Notes under the pieces: generated by a model | What the model saw: the letters and a program-made list of their open reading frames with translations, nothing else | The model's database searches: none | What the model was told of the DNA's origin: nothing | Part shown: positions 11,731-21,776 of the stretch, one piece after another | How positions within the stretch are numbered: the stretch's first letter is position 1 | Layout: every line of letters begins with the position of its first letter | Program-made: the position numbers and the translations under genes | Assembly: GCF_000143415.4 (NCBI RefSeq) | Contig: NW_003314295.1 | Location: 1,535,950 to 1,599,949 of the forward strand | Source: Selaginella moellendorffii | Lineage: Eukaryota; Streptophyta; Lycopodiopsida; Selaginellales; Selaginellaceae | Direction of reading: 5' to 3' | DNA length: 64,000 nucleotides

Positions 11731-13203
11731 TCAAACCTGCCTCACCAAGTTGTTGACGAAATGCAGATCGTGCTCTGGTTCGATCGGCTTCTTATACTTG
11801 GCGTCCTGGTGCCAAGCGTGCTCAGGACTCAGTACAGCCGGATACGTAGCTTCGCCAATCTTCCCAGCCCAGTCGAAATCAATGAACATGACGTCAAAAG
11901 AGCCATCAGCTCTAGACCGGAGCTTGATATTGGGAAGCCTCAAATCACCATGGACGTACCCTGTTTTATGGCCCTTGATAGCCGCAGCCTTGATGCACTC
12001 GGTTAGCCTGTTCAGAGACGCGGGATCTCGTGCACAATCCGAAACCACCTGCTTTGCATCCTGCCATCCATCCTCCTTCCGCAGATACACCATTTCAACC
12101 TGTATCCAGCCACCTCCAATGTCCACAGCACTGTGAAGACTTGGTGCCACATTCGCCTTTGCCCAAAGCTTGTGAGCTTCTGAGGAGTAGACCCGAGTGA
12201 GCTTGGCGAGTCTCGTAGGTTCCAGCAGAAACACCAGCCTTTCTTCCAGCTGCTGTATGGGCTTGTCTCTGAACATGAACGGCACTGCGGGGTGGACACG
12301 AGCTTTGGGATCATACTGGTCACAAAAGAGACGAACAGCTCTCAGGGTGGCCGCCAGCAAGTTGAGATCTTCAAACTCTTGTGCACCATAGCAGTTGACA
12401 AAACTTGTCAGCGGCTCCGCAAACACCTTCTCTGTATCCCAATCCATGACAACTGCCACGGCTTGAATGTAGGGGCATGCTAGCAAGACGAGCAAACCAT
12501 ACGGCTGCCGAAATCCTGTGTCCCGAGTGGACAAGAACCGCCTTCTCAAGTACTCCAGCCCCTGGAAGTAGCCATCCGCAGGCTGCAACTTGTGCTCAAA
12601 CACAACCATCTGACCCTCCACCACCCCATCCCCTGGCTTGCCATCTATGTCAGTCCGTGACACAAAGCGGCAGAGGTAGCTCTGGAAGAGTTTGTTCACG
12701 GCGGGTGTCATCTGAGTAACTTCATCATCCCAGCCTACAGAGCACAGGTTCCACAATTGTTGAGCCGTATCAATGTCCACCTCTTCCACCTCAGTCGTCG
12801 CGCGTGCATTCATACGGAAGCTGAAGAAGCTGCTCTCAACCAGCGCAAGAGGCACAAGGGGACGTGATTCTGGAGGGCCCCTGTAGCAGATAAACCTGGG
12901 ACCGCGTTCTTCGTCAAACTGCACTTCTCTTGCTGCACTGTGACGGACCAAGTCGGAGGGATTCTCCTCCTTACCCTCTTTTTTCTTTAGCCTAGCTACT
13001 TCCTCCAGCGGTAGCTCGTTCAGCTGCCCTTCTCCGATCACCTGAGCGACGACCGACATCGTCTTCAGCTTCCCGGCGGAAATCTTCAAGTCCGCAGCAG
13101 CAGCTGATAGAGTTTTCGCAGACTTATTGGAATTCTTCCTAACACGAGTCGACCTTGCGGACCCTGCAGTACCTGAGTTGGCCGACTTGGCCGACTTGGC
13201 CAT
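11731..13203 (-). CDS. protein-kinase-like protein with a nuclease-like N-terminal half
   Basis: A single 490-codon reading frame. Residues 1-45 are Lys/Ser/Ala-rich and may be a nuclear or disordered header. Residues about 140-270 contain acidic residues (D185, D187, D192) followed by VVFEHK with E203 and K205, spaced like the D...E-x-K core of restriction-endonuclease-like folds. The C-terminal third has kinase-fold marks: a Lys in LAKLTRVY, EAHKLW, a hinge-like IQVEMVYL, the catalytic loop HGDLRLPN (418-425) and a metal-binding IDFD (441-444) in place of DFG. This kinase-like type is common in fungi and in Crinkler-like proteins, and REase+kinase combinations are known there. The kinase-like fold is well supported. 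The nuclease domain is an inference from motif spacing. No introns. Confidence 0.7.
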   Translation of the reverse strand: MAKSAKSANSGTAGSARSTRVRKNSNKSAKTLSAAAADLKISAGKLKTMSVVAQVIGEGQLNELPLEEVARLKKKEGKEENPSDLVRHSAAREVQFDEERGPRFICYRGPPESRPLVPLALVESSFFSFRMNARATTEVEEVDIDTAQQLWNLCSVGWDDEVTQMTPAVNKLFQSYLCRFVSRTDIDGKPGDGVVEGQMVVFEHKLQPADGYFQGLEYLRRRFLSTRDTGFRQPYGLLVLLACPYIQAVAVVMDWDTEKVFAEPLTSFVNCYGAQEFEDLNLLAATLRAVRLFCDQYDPKARVHPAVPFMFRDKPIQQLEERLVFLLEPTRLAKLTRVYSSEAHKLWAKANVAPSLHSAVDIGGGWIQVEMVYLRKEDGWQDAKQVVSDCARDPASLNRLTECIKAAAIKGHKTGYVHGDLRLPNIKLRSRADGSFDVMFIDFDWAGKIGEATYPAVLSPEHAWHQDAKYKKPIEPEHDLHFVNNLVRQV

Positions 13204-13333
13204 CTCCTGCTAGGGCTAGGGCATAACGATTACAATCTTTTATGTTGAAGCATCTTATTCTTCTAACTTTGCCTCATTTTCTCTCTGTGACTTCTTAAGA
13301 AAAAATATACTGATCTATCCGGAGAACACAAGT

Positions 13334-14201
13334 CTAGACTTGGAGGCAGCAAGTTGACGAGGATCCAAAGCCGCCAGCACACCTGAGACTACTGTTGGGT
13401 TGTGGTATCTGGATAGAAGAAGACGAAGAAGGCATGAAACTCACTGGAGGAGGATGGTGCCATCGCGGGAGAGGGAGATGGGGGACGTGAGAGAGCCGAG
13501 GAGGAGCGGCGGCCAACATAAGGTTGTGGAGCAAAGGACCCGCTTGCATCACCGCGTCGAGGAGATGGCCTCTCTCGGGAAGAGCGCTCGTCACCACTGC
13601 GGCCTCGAGATCATCCATCGCTGCTGCATTGCGTGGGGAAGTCTTAGATAGTGGTGGATTGCCGAGAAAGAATCCAGCGGCAGCAGCGTCGGCGTGAAAA
13701 GGATGATCCAGCGTTGGAGCGCTAAGATCAAGGACCACAGTAGTGTCGTCGAGGGCTACGTCGTCGAGGAGGAAGGAGTAGTCGCCCGCTGGATCGGGGA
13801 GCTCTTCCCAGGAAGAAGTTATGGTGGCCGCGGATGGATCGAAAGCTTTTTGCCGGGCTTCGTCTCGTTCCCTTTGAGCTGCTCGCAGGAGCTCCTCGAG
13901 ATGAGTGAGCTTGCAAGTGTAGATTTGCTCCTGGCTCTTGGCGGCCTGTCTCGCGGATTCCAGCTCCATGGACGTGCACGCTAGCAGATGCCGTAACTCC
14001 TCGAGGTTCTGTGAAACAAAAGAAAGTGATGTTTCACGGATCTTCTTGAGTTTTGATATACCCCACTAGCTAGAATGACCCAAGTGATGAATTCCTAGCA
14101 ACAATCTTCTCAAATGAGGCGATATTTACCTCTGAGCTCCAGCATTCCAGCTCTGGAGCCGAAGTAATGCTCTCATCCATGGATGACGCGCTCCTCTCCA
14201 T
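13334..14201 (-). CDS. DUF1635 family protein
   Basis: Two exons: 14201-14130 (MERSASSMDESITS...) and 14008-13334, joined in phase 0 over a 121-bp intron, giving 248 residues. The joined N-terminal part has an amphipathic, coiled-coil-like block (NLEELRHLLACTSMELESA...LTHLEELLRAAQRERDEAR). The later blocks LPERGHLLDAVMQAGPLLHNLMLA and PLPRWHHPPP are the hallmark of the plant DUF1635 family. The function of the family is unknown. An alternative start 78 bases upstream exists, but the chosen Met begins the serine-rich stretch usual before the coiled coil. Confidence 0.75.
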
Positions 14202-14455
14202 GGCGCTGATCGAAGAAGGGGAAGAGCATGGATTGGAAATGAGGGCTAGGGCTCTTGTCCCTCCAAAAACACATTTCAAAAGGAATACTTTCCCTTCTCG
14301 TCGTGCTGCCGTTTGAAAGGAGAATTCGAAAAGATGTAAAAGTTGTGACGGGCTTTTTTAGAAACTTTCTTTCAAGCCGCTGTAAAATCTGGAGTTCCCA
14401 CCAAGATCTCTCCTTGGTTTTAAAAATTTTCCCATCTGATCGTCTCAAGGGGAAA

Positions 14456-16234
14456 TTAAACAACATAACTTGAAATAGTGGAGAGCAAAACATAGGCAGA
14501 AGCATGGTGTGGGCTCGTTGCCAAAAGCTGCTCTGTTGCGTGGAACCCTCGAGCAGCATCATCGTGAGTTCTACACGCAGAAAGCAGTGGAAGCCACCCC
14601 AAAGCTCGGTCACCATCGCTATGCAAAGCATCGATGCTTACAATAGCTTCGGCCTCGTCCAAGAATCCAAGCCGGCCAAGCAAATCCACAGCACAGGCAT
14701 TGTGAAGAGCGCTTGGCTCCAAGCCGTAGTCACTCTGAAGCCGGGAGAAATAGCTCAGGCCCGTTTCTAGAATGCCGCATTGGCTACAAAGTGTGAGAAT
14801 GTTCACAAAGGTGGCCCCGTCTGGACGAACGCCTTGGAGCTCCATTTCTCGACACAAGCCCAATCCATCTCTGGCTTGAAGCTCTTCCAGCCCGTGCAGC
14901 GCGGCATAGGCAGCGGCCATGGCATTCCAGGTGACGGTGTTTTTGATCCTCATGCTTTCGAAGACTTCTTTTGCAGCATTGAGGTCACCACACTTGGCAT
15001 ACATGTCAAGCAAAGAAGTTCCCAGCACCACCGATTTGCTGCTCAGGTATCCATTGCTCGCCACCTCTCTGTGAAGCACTCTTCCCGTGTTTAAGTCTTG
15101 GAGAGCAGCGCAAGCATCCAAGACGCTGCTCAGTGTCATTTCGTTTGGAACCACGCCTTCCAAGTCCATATTTCTGAACAAAACGAATGCCTCGCCGTGT
15201 TGCTCCTCTTTGATGTAAACTCCAACCATGGCTGTCCATAGCACCACATCTCCTCTTCCACTACCCTTTTCCATTAGCCTTTGAAACACCATCTTTGCTT
15301 CGTCCAAGCATTGAAGGCCACAGCGCCCATACATTGTTATGACGGCCGTGCAGACCATGGCATCTAGATGAAATCCAGCTGCGTCTGCATGGCTGTGCAC
15401 CATCCTTCCACGAGCCAGAGAGCCTCCACACGCCTCCAAGCACGTCACCATTGTGATTCCGTCAGCTTTCATACCCTCGGCACACATTCTCGCATAGAAG
15501 TCAAGTGCTTCGTCAAAATGCCCAAGCTGGGTATGAGCTCCAATGATCGCATTCCAGGACACAGTGTCATCTCTTCCCTGTTCTTGCATTGAGCGGAAGA
15601 TGACGTTTGATTCTTGCAAACATCCACACCTTGCGTACATAGAGATGATGGAATTTGCAACATTGACACTGGCATCTGCTACTCCACTCTCAATTGCAAT
15701 GCTTCCGACGAGTCTAGAATGGTAGGACAATCCAATGCAAGCACTAGAAACACTCACGAATGTTCTCTCGTTTGGTCGAAGGCCTTCTAAATTCATGGCA
15801 CAAAATACTCGAAGGGCTTGATTGCTGTTCCCCGCTTGTGCAAATGAAGCTATCATGGTGTTCCATGCAGCCAAATCTTTGTAATCCATGCTGTTAAACA
15901 AAAGCCTTGCTTCTTCTAAATGCCCATTGTAGGCATATGCAGAAAAAAGCATTGTCCACGAAAACACATTGGGTTCTGGAATGGTATCAAACACCATCTT
16001 TGAATCATTCAAACAACCGCACTGTGAGTACATGTAAACCAGCAAATTCGAGACAACAATGGTGTTTTCTTGCTGCTCGAACCTGGATATCAACGAGTGC
16101 AAACGTTTGCCGAGGACTGGAGACTTCACCTCTCCACACTGCTTTGCAAGAGTTGCCAAAGCATGCCTTCTTGGAGACTTGGTGTGTAACTCGAGCGCTT
16201 CCAAGGCGTCAAGCAGCACAGCTTTCTTTCCCAT
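14456..16234 (-). CDS. PLS-class pentatricopeptide repeat protein, E-type, short C-terminus
   Basis: An intronless 592-residue frame made of tandem PPR motifs in P-L-S order (for example NLLVYMYSQCGCLNDSKMVF, then WNTMIASFAQAGNSNQALRVF). Such proteins bind organellar RNA in a base-specific way and act in editing, splicing or stability. The C-terminus carries an E1-like block (LPLLSACRTHDD...HASAYVLLSTIS) but stops just after it, with no E2 or DYW deaminase domain. If it acts in editing it would need a DYW partner. No clear transit peptide was judged by eye. Confidence 0.9.
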   Translation of the reverse strand: MGKKAVLLDALEALELHTKSPRRHALATLAKQCGEVKSPVLGKRLHSLISRFEQQENTIVVSNLLVYMYSQCGCLNDSKMVFDTIPEPNVFSWTMLFSAYAYNGHLEEARLLFNSMDYKDLAAWNTMIASFAQAGNSNQALRVFCAMNLEGLRPNERTFVSVSSACIGLSYHSRLVGSIAIESGVADASVNVANSIISMYARCGCLQESNVIFRSMQEQGRDDTVSWNAIIGAHTQLGHFDEALDFYARMCAEGMKADGITMVTCLEACGGSLARGRMVHSHADAAGFHLDAMVCTAVITMYGRCGLQCLDEAKMVFQRLMEKGSGRGDVVLWTAMVGVYIKEEQHGEAFVLFRNMDLEGVVPNEMTLSSVLDACAALQDLNTGRVLHREVASNGYLSSKSVVLGTSLLDMYAKCGDLNAAKEVFESMRIKNTVTWNAMAAAYAALHGLEELQARDGLGLCREMELQGVRPDGATFVNILTLCSQCGILETGLSYFSRLQSDYGLEPSALHNACAVDLLGRLGFLDEAEAIVSIDALHSDGDRALGWLPLLSACRTHDDAARGFHATEQLLATSPHHASAYVLLSTISSYVV

Positions 16235-17284
16235 ACGAATGACCAGAGCATGTCATTTTTCTTCCAAGTGCCTAGATGAGTTGTGACTTTTATATGGTTA
16301 TGATGCTGATATAACTGAGGGATGACAACGAGGAGTTGTGATTGATCTGCCATAGTCGAGACAAAGGAGCTGGCACAAGCTCCTAACCAGGACACGCTCG
16401 CCCAGGGATTCACACAAATCTCCCAAGTATGGGTAGGATGCAGCACAATCATTATCTGATTGGGGAACATTTTCCGTTTCTGGTTGATCATGCGCTTTGT
16501 AGATCAGTCTCACTGCAACCTATGGACGCACACACGCAAGTGGCTTCCAAGCGGTCTGCTCGTGGATAAGGGCTCCTGTGTCAGAATCTATGTGGGTAGC
16601 CATATATAGTAAATTTAAGTTCCTTTATAAGCTCCCAATGGCATCATTCATGCACCAATGCATTGGATTCAGTACATCATCACAATTGATAGTCTGTCCC
16701 CAGCCTACTTCTAGGCACCCACGGTAGTGGGCTTCCCATGTCAAATAGTATTTTGTATCGTTGAAACAAACGTCATGAATATTCTAAGTATTAATGAGCA
16801 TTTTTAGGGCAGCGTATAGCACAAAAGAGAAACCAATGGCGTTTTCACAGGCAAGCATAGATCTCTCCTTCTAGCAAGCTAGCCCATCATTCTCTAAGAT
16901 CTCAGTCCCTTGCTCGTGTGTGGCTATTTGAGATGCAAGATAACAAGGGATTGTTGTAGAACATGTTAATTGGCACCATCTAAAGAAAACATCGTTGTCA
17001 GCAAACCAAATCTATGCGAAGCCGCTACACACTTCGGGACAACAAGAGTGTGATTGAGCAATACCAGGAGGGACACAGTGCTTGAATATTTAAGAATAAG
17101 ACATTATGAGAATATTTTAGTAATTTAACTCCCTTAATTCTCTGGCTAGTTCTTCTATTTGGCTTGTCATTGAGTAATACTAGCAGGGGCAGACAATAGT
17201 CTTTGCTCTTCTTCCTCCTCCTACTCGCCACTCAGCAGCATTCTGTGACTACATAGGCATAAACTAAGATGCAAACTCCAATAA
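16235..17284. other. no gene recognised
   Basis: Upstream region of the PPR gene and downstream region of the lectin-like gene. Open stretches on the minus strand at 16126-16513 look like shadow or untranslated sequence and show no domain. Confidence 0.4.
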
Positions 17285-18187
17285 TTAAAATAAACTCAAA
17301 ATTTTATAAATACTATCCGTATTTGTATCTTGTAGAACAAGTTCCCCTAAGTTATTTATATATAATACAAGACAAAGCATAAGACATTCTAACTCTTTAC
17401 AACTTAATTCAATCAGCCAAACTCCACCATTTGTGCCCCATATTCCAACTTTGCCATTAATTAAAACTTGCAAATAACAATTGCTATCCTTTCCTTGAGT
17501 ATCACTTGACCAATATACAGTACCTGTTTGGATATGATTAAGCATAAGATTACATTGGTTTAATGTAAGTCTGAATTTAAAATTGGATGAAATGATACTG
17601 TTTCCATCTTCAATATAAGAACCTATACTCCTTAAAGTTCCTGCTGATATTATAAAAGTGTATGGCCAACATAACTCTAGTGACAATTCATTCGTATTTA
17701 ATATTTGTGGTAAATTTGGCAGTGGTTGATTAGGATTTCTTGTTTTAGGACTCTCTGTGAAATAATCAGCATATAAATATGGCTTAGTAACTCCTACATG
17801 ACCATAAGCTTTAGCACGTATTGCAATCTCTATTAAATCAACCATTTCTTTATAATTATCTATTAAAACTTTACCTGTGGCATATAGCTTTTTACTTGTT
17901 CTAGATTCTATACTACAATCTGTAGACCGTCTATCACTTTGCTGAAATGTTTGAAATCTCATATATGTCAAAGGAACACTTGTAGGATATGCCCATGCAA
18001 TACCTAGTTCATATTGTGTTTCATTTTGAATATTTGCAGTTGTAGGAAGATTTTTGATTGATTGTACAATTAAATCTATATGAGCATTAGAAAAATGCCA
18101 TGGCAATACAGCTATCCAAATTTCAAGTCTAGATTGACAAGCAATTGCTATTAAGCTTATTATCAATATAATTAATGCTTTTGACAT
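17285..18187 (-). CDS. secreted protein with a C-terminal bulb-type (GNA-like) lectin domain
   Basis: A 300-residue frame that starts with a clear signal peptide (MSKALIILIISLIAIACQS), so the product is probably secreted or wall-localised. Residues about 195-290 show the B-lectin pattern: FKFRLTLNQCNLMLNHIQTG, then VYWSSDTQGKDSNCYLQV, then a repeated beta-prism strand ending in GGVW and LYINNLGELVLQ. The Q-x-D-x-N-x-V-x-Y mannose-binding boxes are only partly kept (LNQCNLML, LVLYINNLGEL), so sugar binding may be weak or altered. The N-terminal 170 residues match no family I recognise. Codons are AT-rich, like the surrounding repeat-rich DNA and unlike the genes to the right. The frame has no intron. 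Confidence 0.6.
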   Translation of the reverse strand: MSKALIILIISLIAIACQSRLEIWIAVLPWHFSNAHIDLIVQSIKNLPTTANIQNETQYELGIAWAYPTSVPLTYMRFQTFQQSDRRSTDCSIESRTSKKLYATGKVLIDNYKEMVDLIEIAIRAKAYGHVGVTKPYLYADYFTESPKTRNPNQPLPNLPQILNTNELSLELCWPYTFIISAGTLRSIGSYIEDGNSIISSNFKFRLTLNQCNLMLNHIQTGTVYWSSDTQGKDSNCYLQVLINGKVGIWGTNGGVWLIELSCKELECLMLCLVLYINNLGELVLQDTNTDSIYKILSLF

Positions 18188-18398
18188 AACAACCAGTCAC
18201 ATCAAAATATTGGACATGCCTATCTATGCATAATAATACAAGTATATATGATTTTTAATGTAATGTGTACAAGTGTAGTAAACTTATTAAAATTAAGACC
18301 ATTACTATTCCTTATTTACTAAGGATACAATCTAAATGCTCCATATGGCAAGGTTCTATACTTCTATTGCATTGTCTTCTAGCTTTGGTAGATTGAAG

Positions 18399-18553
18399 GA
18401 TTTGGTTTCAAAGGAACACAAAGGGGCGNNNNNNNNNNNNNNNNNNNNNNNNNNNNNNNNNNNNNNNNNNNNNNNNNNNNNNNNNNNNNNNNNNNNNNNN
18501 NNNNNNNNNNNNNNNNNNNNNNNNNNNNCTTTGTGTTCCTTTGAAACCAAATC
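18399..18553. repeat. 25-bp perfect inverted repeat flanking an assembly gap
   Basis: Bases 18399-18423 and 18529-18553 are exact reverse complements over 25 bases (core TTTGGTTTCAAAGGAACACA). A run of 100 N lies between them. The arms could be the ends of one inverted element or a long hairpin that assembly failed to resolve. Confidence 0.85.
18429..18528. other. assembly gap of 100 N
   Basis: Exactly 100 undetermined bases, the usual placeholder for a gap of unknown length, so real spacing across this point is not known. Confidence 0.98.
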
Positions 18554-19506
18554 TTTGAAATGTTTAATATTATATAAAAGAAGTTTTCTTACATGCTTGA
18601 GAAAAGGCTTTAAATCTTGCACTTATGTTATTTGATTTGCTAATTTCTTTGAGCTTGATTTCTTATCCTTCATCATTCTTGATTCTTGAAGAATGTATTT
18701 TCTAGTGCTTGTATGTTGCTCCTTATTTCTTGTGGTAGATAAAGCTTTCTCATGATTCTTTATCATATTTTTTGCTCTAAATCTTGACTATGTATATGGT
18801 ATAGTGAGCAAAAATATGATGTAAAAAGGTATATTGTAAAAGTAATGGTAATAATAATGATAATAGTGAGTAAAAATCATTAAAAATGACATTTAAAATG
18901 TTTTTTTCAAAGTGGTAATAAGATATGTCTAAATTTCCTGGCGTATTTTATGATCTAAAGGTTGATGTAATCTTGTGTTTATAAATTATATGTTTGTTTT
19001 AATAATCTATAGACAATTTAATGTTTGAATTTAGTTTTTTAAATTATACCTAAAAATATGTAGCACACATGTTTTTCACTCTATAAAGAATTATAAGTAG
19101 AATCTAACCCTTAGGGTGGGGTGAAGTTTTTCAAGGGGGAAAATTTACTTTTAACCCCTTCTTCACATGCATCCTATCAGTGACATGGCATTAGAATTGG
19201 GGGAAGGGGCAGAATCTAGTGTCCCCCCTCCCTCGAAAATTTTGGTAGAACAAACTAATAAAATGGTGTCATGTATAAAATGTTAATAATTGCTTATAAA
19301 ATACAAAATAAATTTAACTAAGTTGGCAAAAACTATACTACTTTAAAGTTTTGCAAAGGGGAATTTTGTTTTCTGGGGTGAAGAAATTTTTATATAAGGG
19401 ATATATGGAACAATGCCCTTAGATATATGCTAAAGATAATGAAGTAGAATTAGAGTTTCAGAGCTGTGGGTTAGAGAACAAAGTGATAGAGAAGACTTCT
19501 AACTAT
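18554..19506. other. AT-rich, no gene recognised
   Basis: Non-coding AT-rich DNA up to the insertion site of the LTR retrotransposon. The retrotransposon target duplication begins at 19507. Confidence 0.4.
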
Positions 19507-19511
19507 ACAGT
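19507..19511. repeat. left target-site duplication of the LTR retrotransposon
   Basis: ACAGT directly before the LTR. The same five bases follow the other LTR at 27323-27327. Confidence 0.9.
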
Positions 19512-20182
19512 TGTGGGGAAAAATACACGACAACCAAGAAAGACAGGAAAGACTCCCCTAGGGCTTATATTTCAGCAGTAACTACAAATCACTCATACTG
19601 AGTGCGCTGGGCCTGCAGTAACTCCTCTATGATCACACGTAGGTAACGGTACCACACTTGACCACAGGTTGGACAAGTAGTTGGAATTTGCTGCTCCTCT
19701 TGAATTCTCAGCTCCTCGATCGCACGCCTTATCCGCATGTTGTTGGTGACGCGATCAGCGACGGGATCTCGACGGCCTATAGGAGGTCTCACCATCTTCG
19801 AGCAAAGAGAACTCCAGAACCCGAGAGAAAACAAGAACTGTAAAATAACTGAATGGCCGTACCTAATTTCAAACTCCCAAAAACTTAAACACCAACCAAT
19901 GGCTGAAACTTTCCCAGCTAATAACTCTTCATCCACAACTCCGATCGACTTGATTTCACCACCAAAGAACTGCCCTTGATCAGATCTTCAACTTTCTAGA
20001 AAACAACTTCTTCAAATTCTCACTTCTGAAATCCGTCACTTTTTCTCTCTCTAGACGAAATATTCATAAGAAGCTTCTTCAGCGAGCTTCTTCATTTTTC
20101 ACCTTTTTTCTAACTCAGAAATACGTCAGTACTCACAAAAACAACCTCAAGTATGAAAATACAACCGTATATACGGTTGACA
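19512..20182 (-). repeat. 3' LTR (element orientation)
   Basis: Begins TGTGGGGAAAAATAC and ends GGTTGACA on the plus strand, 671 bp, matching the other LTR except for two G/A differences. It contains a conserved 115-codon minus-strand open frame (19936-19589). On the internal side it carries a perfect 18-base palindrome at 20162-20179. Confidence 0.95.
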
Positions 20183-20570
20183 CCATACCACCCTGATACT
20201 CGCGCCGCCCTCGGCACGCTGACTGCCATTAACCATTGACTTCTTGACTGGTTCAAACCCAACTCTGCTACACTTTCCTCTGACACCGCTCAACTCGGCT
20301 CCATTTGACTTCTCACACGGCGACACTTCACCTCTTTCAACTCTCTTCTCCTACACTATTGCTGAGCTCGCCTCCACCGACGTCTACAGCCTCCATAAAT
20401 AAATCCTCCTGGCGCTCCACACTTGAACTCATAAAATCTCCCCCTTCAGCTGCTCCTCTCAAGGATGTGCAGCTAACTCTACCTGTGTCTTCTACGCTTG
20501 TTCTTAAATGAAAACACCAACATACCTCCATTCGATTCTGGAACTTCCCATTCAGCTACAACCACAGCTC

Positions 20571-21767
20571 TCAGCTGGCCTCAGCTCTGGTCATCCTCAA
20601 CTCTGATTCGGATGGCTCCGACACATTGGACTCTGGCTCAGCTCCGGCTGTTTCATCATTTGAACGTGTATGGTACTTTTTCAATCGGAAACCATTGATC
20701 CGCGTTGGCAGCAGGTTCCCACTCAAATCTGCCACCTGCACCGAGCCATTGTCGTTGACATTCACCACCACATAAGGGCCCAGCCACCGTATCTTGAGTT
20801 TTCCTGGCCGTTTCCAAAACTTGCTGTCATACAGCAACACCAAATCCCCTATTGCAAACTTCCGCTCTCGAATATGATCATCATGCCATTTCTTTCTCCG
20901 CTTCTGCAATGCCTCTCTAGCTTGAAATGCCAGCAGCCTCGTCTCATCCAATCGTTCTAGCTCGTTCAACCTCTGCTGTATGGCACCGTCCCAGTCCATA
21001 GCATGCTCTACAGCCGTCCTCAAGGCTGGAACTTCAAGCTCCACCGGCAATAGTGCTTCCTGCCCATAAACCAACTGAAAAGGTGAGAACCGAGTGGTCA
21101 CCTTAAAAGCAACTCGATATGCCCAAACTGCATCCAAAAGGCGCTTATCCCAATCTGTCCGAGAAGCTGAGCAGGTCTTAGTAACAATCCGGCAAAGAGT
21201 TCCATTTGTACGCTCCACTTGACCATTGCAACGCGGGTAGTAAGGAGTAGACTTCGAGTGATAAACTCCATAAGTTTCTGTCAGTGCTGCCACTGCCTCG
21301 TTCAAGAAGTGTGTTCCCCGATCACTCACCAGTTCGAGGGGAACTCCAAACCGTGTAATTATCTGCTCATAAAGAAACTCCGCAACCTTCTTACCAGTAT
21401 CCTCCCGTAGAGCCTTCACCTCAGACCATTTTGTAACGTAATCAGTGCAGACCAGTACATACTTATAACCTGTCCGTCGAGCTGGAGGAAACGGTCCGCA
21501 AAAATCAATCCCCCATTTTTCAAACGGCATCACTGGCAACAGTGGATGAAGAGGCTGGTAGTCACGCTTATCTGGCTTCCCTGCTCGCTGACAAGGGTCA
21601 CAGGTTTTGACATAGTACGTAACCTCCTTCCTCAATGTCGGCCACCAATATCCAGCTCTGCAAATAATCTCCACCGTCGCTTCTGTTCCAAAGTGGCCTC
21701 CATATGCCGAGTCATGGCATGCTGCTATCACCTTAGTCGTCTCATGTGGTAGCAAACACCGCCTCAA
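20571..21767 (-). pseudogene. integrase segment of the gypsy element
   Basis: 398 codons. The N-terminal zinc-binding HHCC is visible (HETTK...H, then CDPCQRAGKP). The catalytic D-D-E core includes WGIDFCGPFPP, VCTDYVTKWSEV, VSDRGTHF and PYYPRCNGQVERTNG. A C-terminal block GDLVLLYDSKF...KLKIRWLGPYVV is of the GPY/F type. It inserts the cDNA copy into the genome. It is cut from the RNase H part by a TGA at 21777-21779 that looks like a mutated CGA. Confidence 0.9.
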
Positions 21768-21776
21768 TACGCTATC

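Noticed and set aside
11406-11756. Plus-strand 116-codon open frame next to the kinase-like gene
   Set aside because: No domain, AT-rich non-coding character at its start, and it overlaps the 3' end of a well-supported minus-strand gene.
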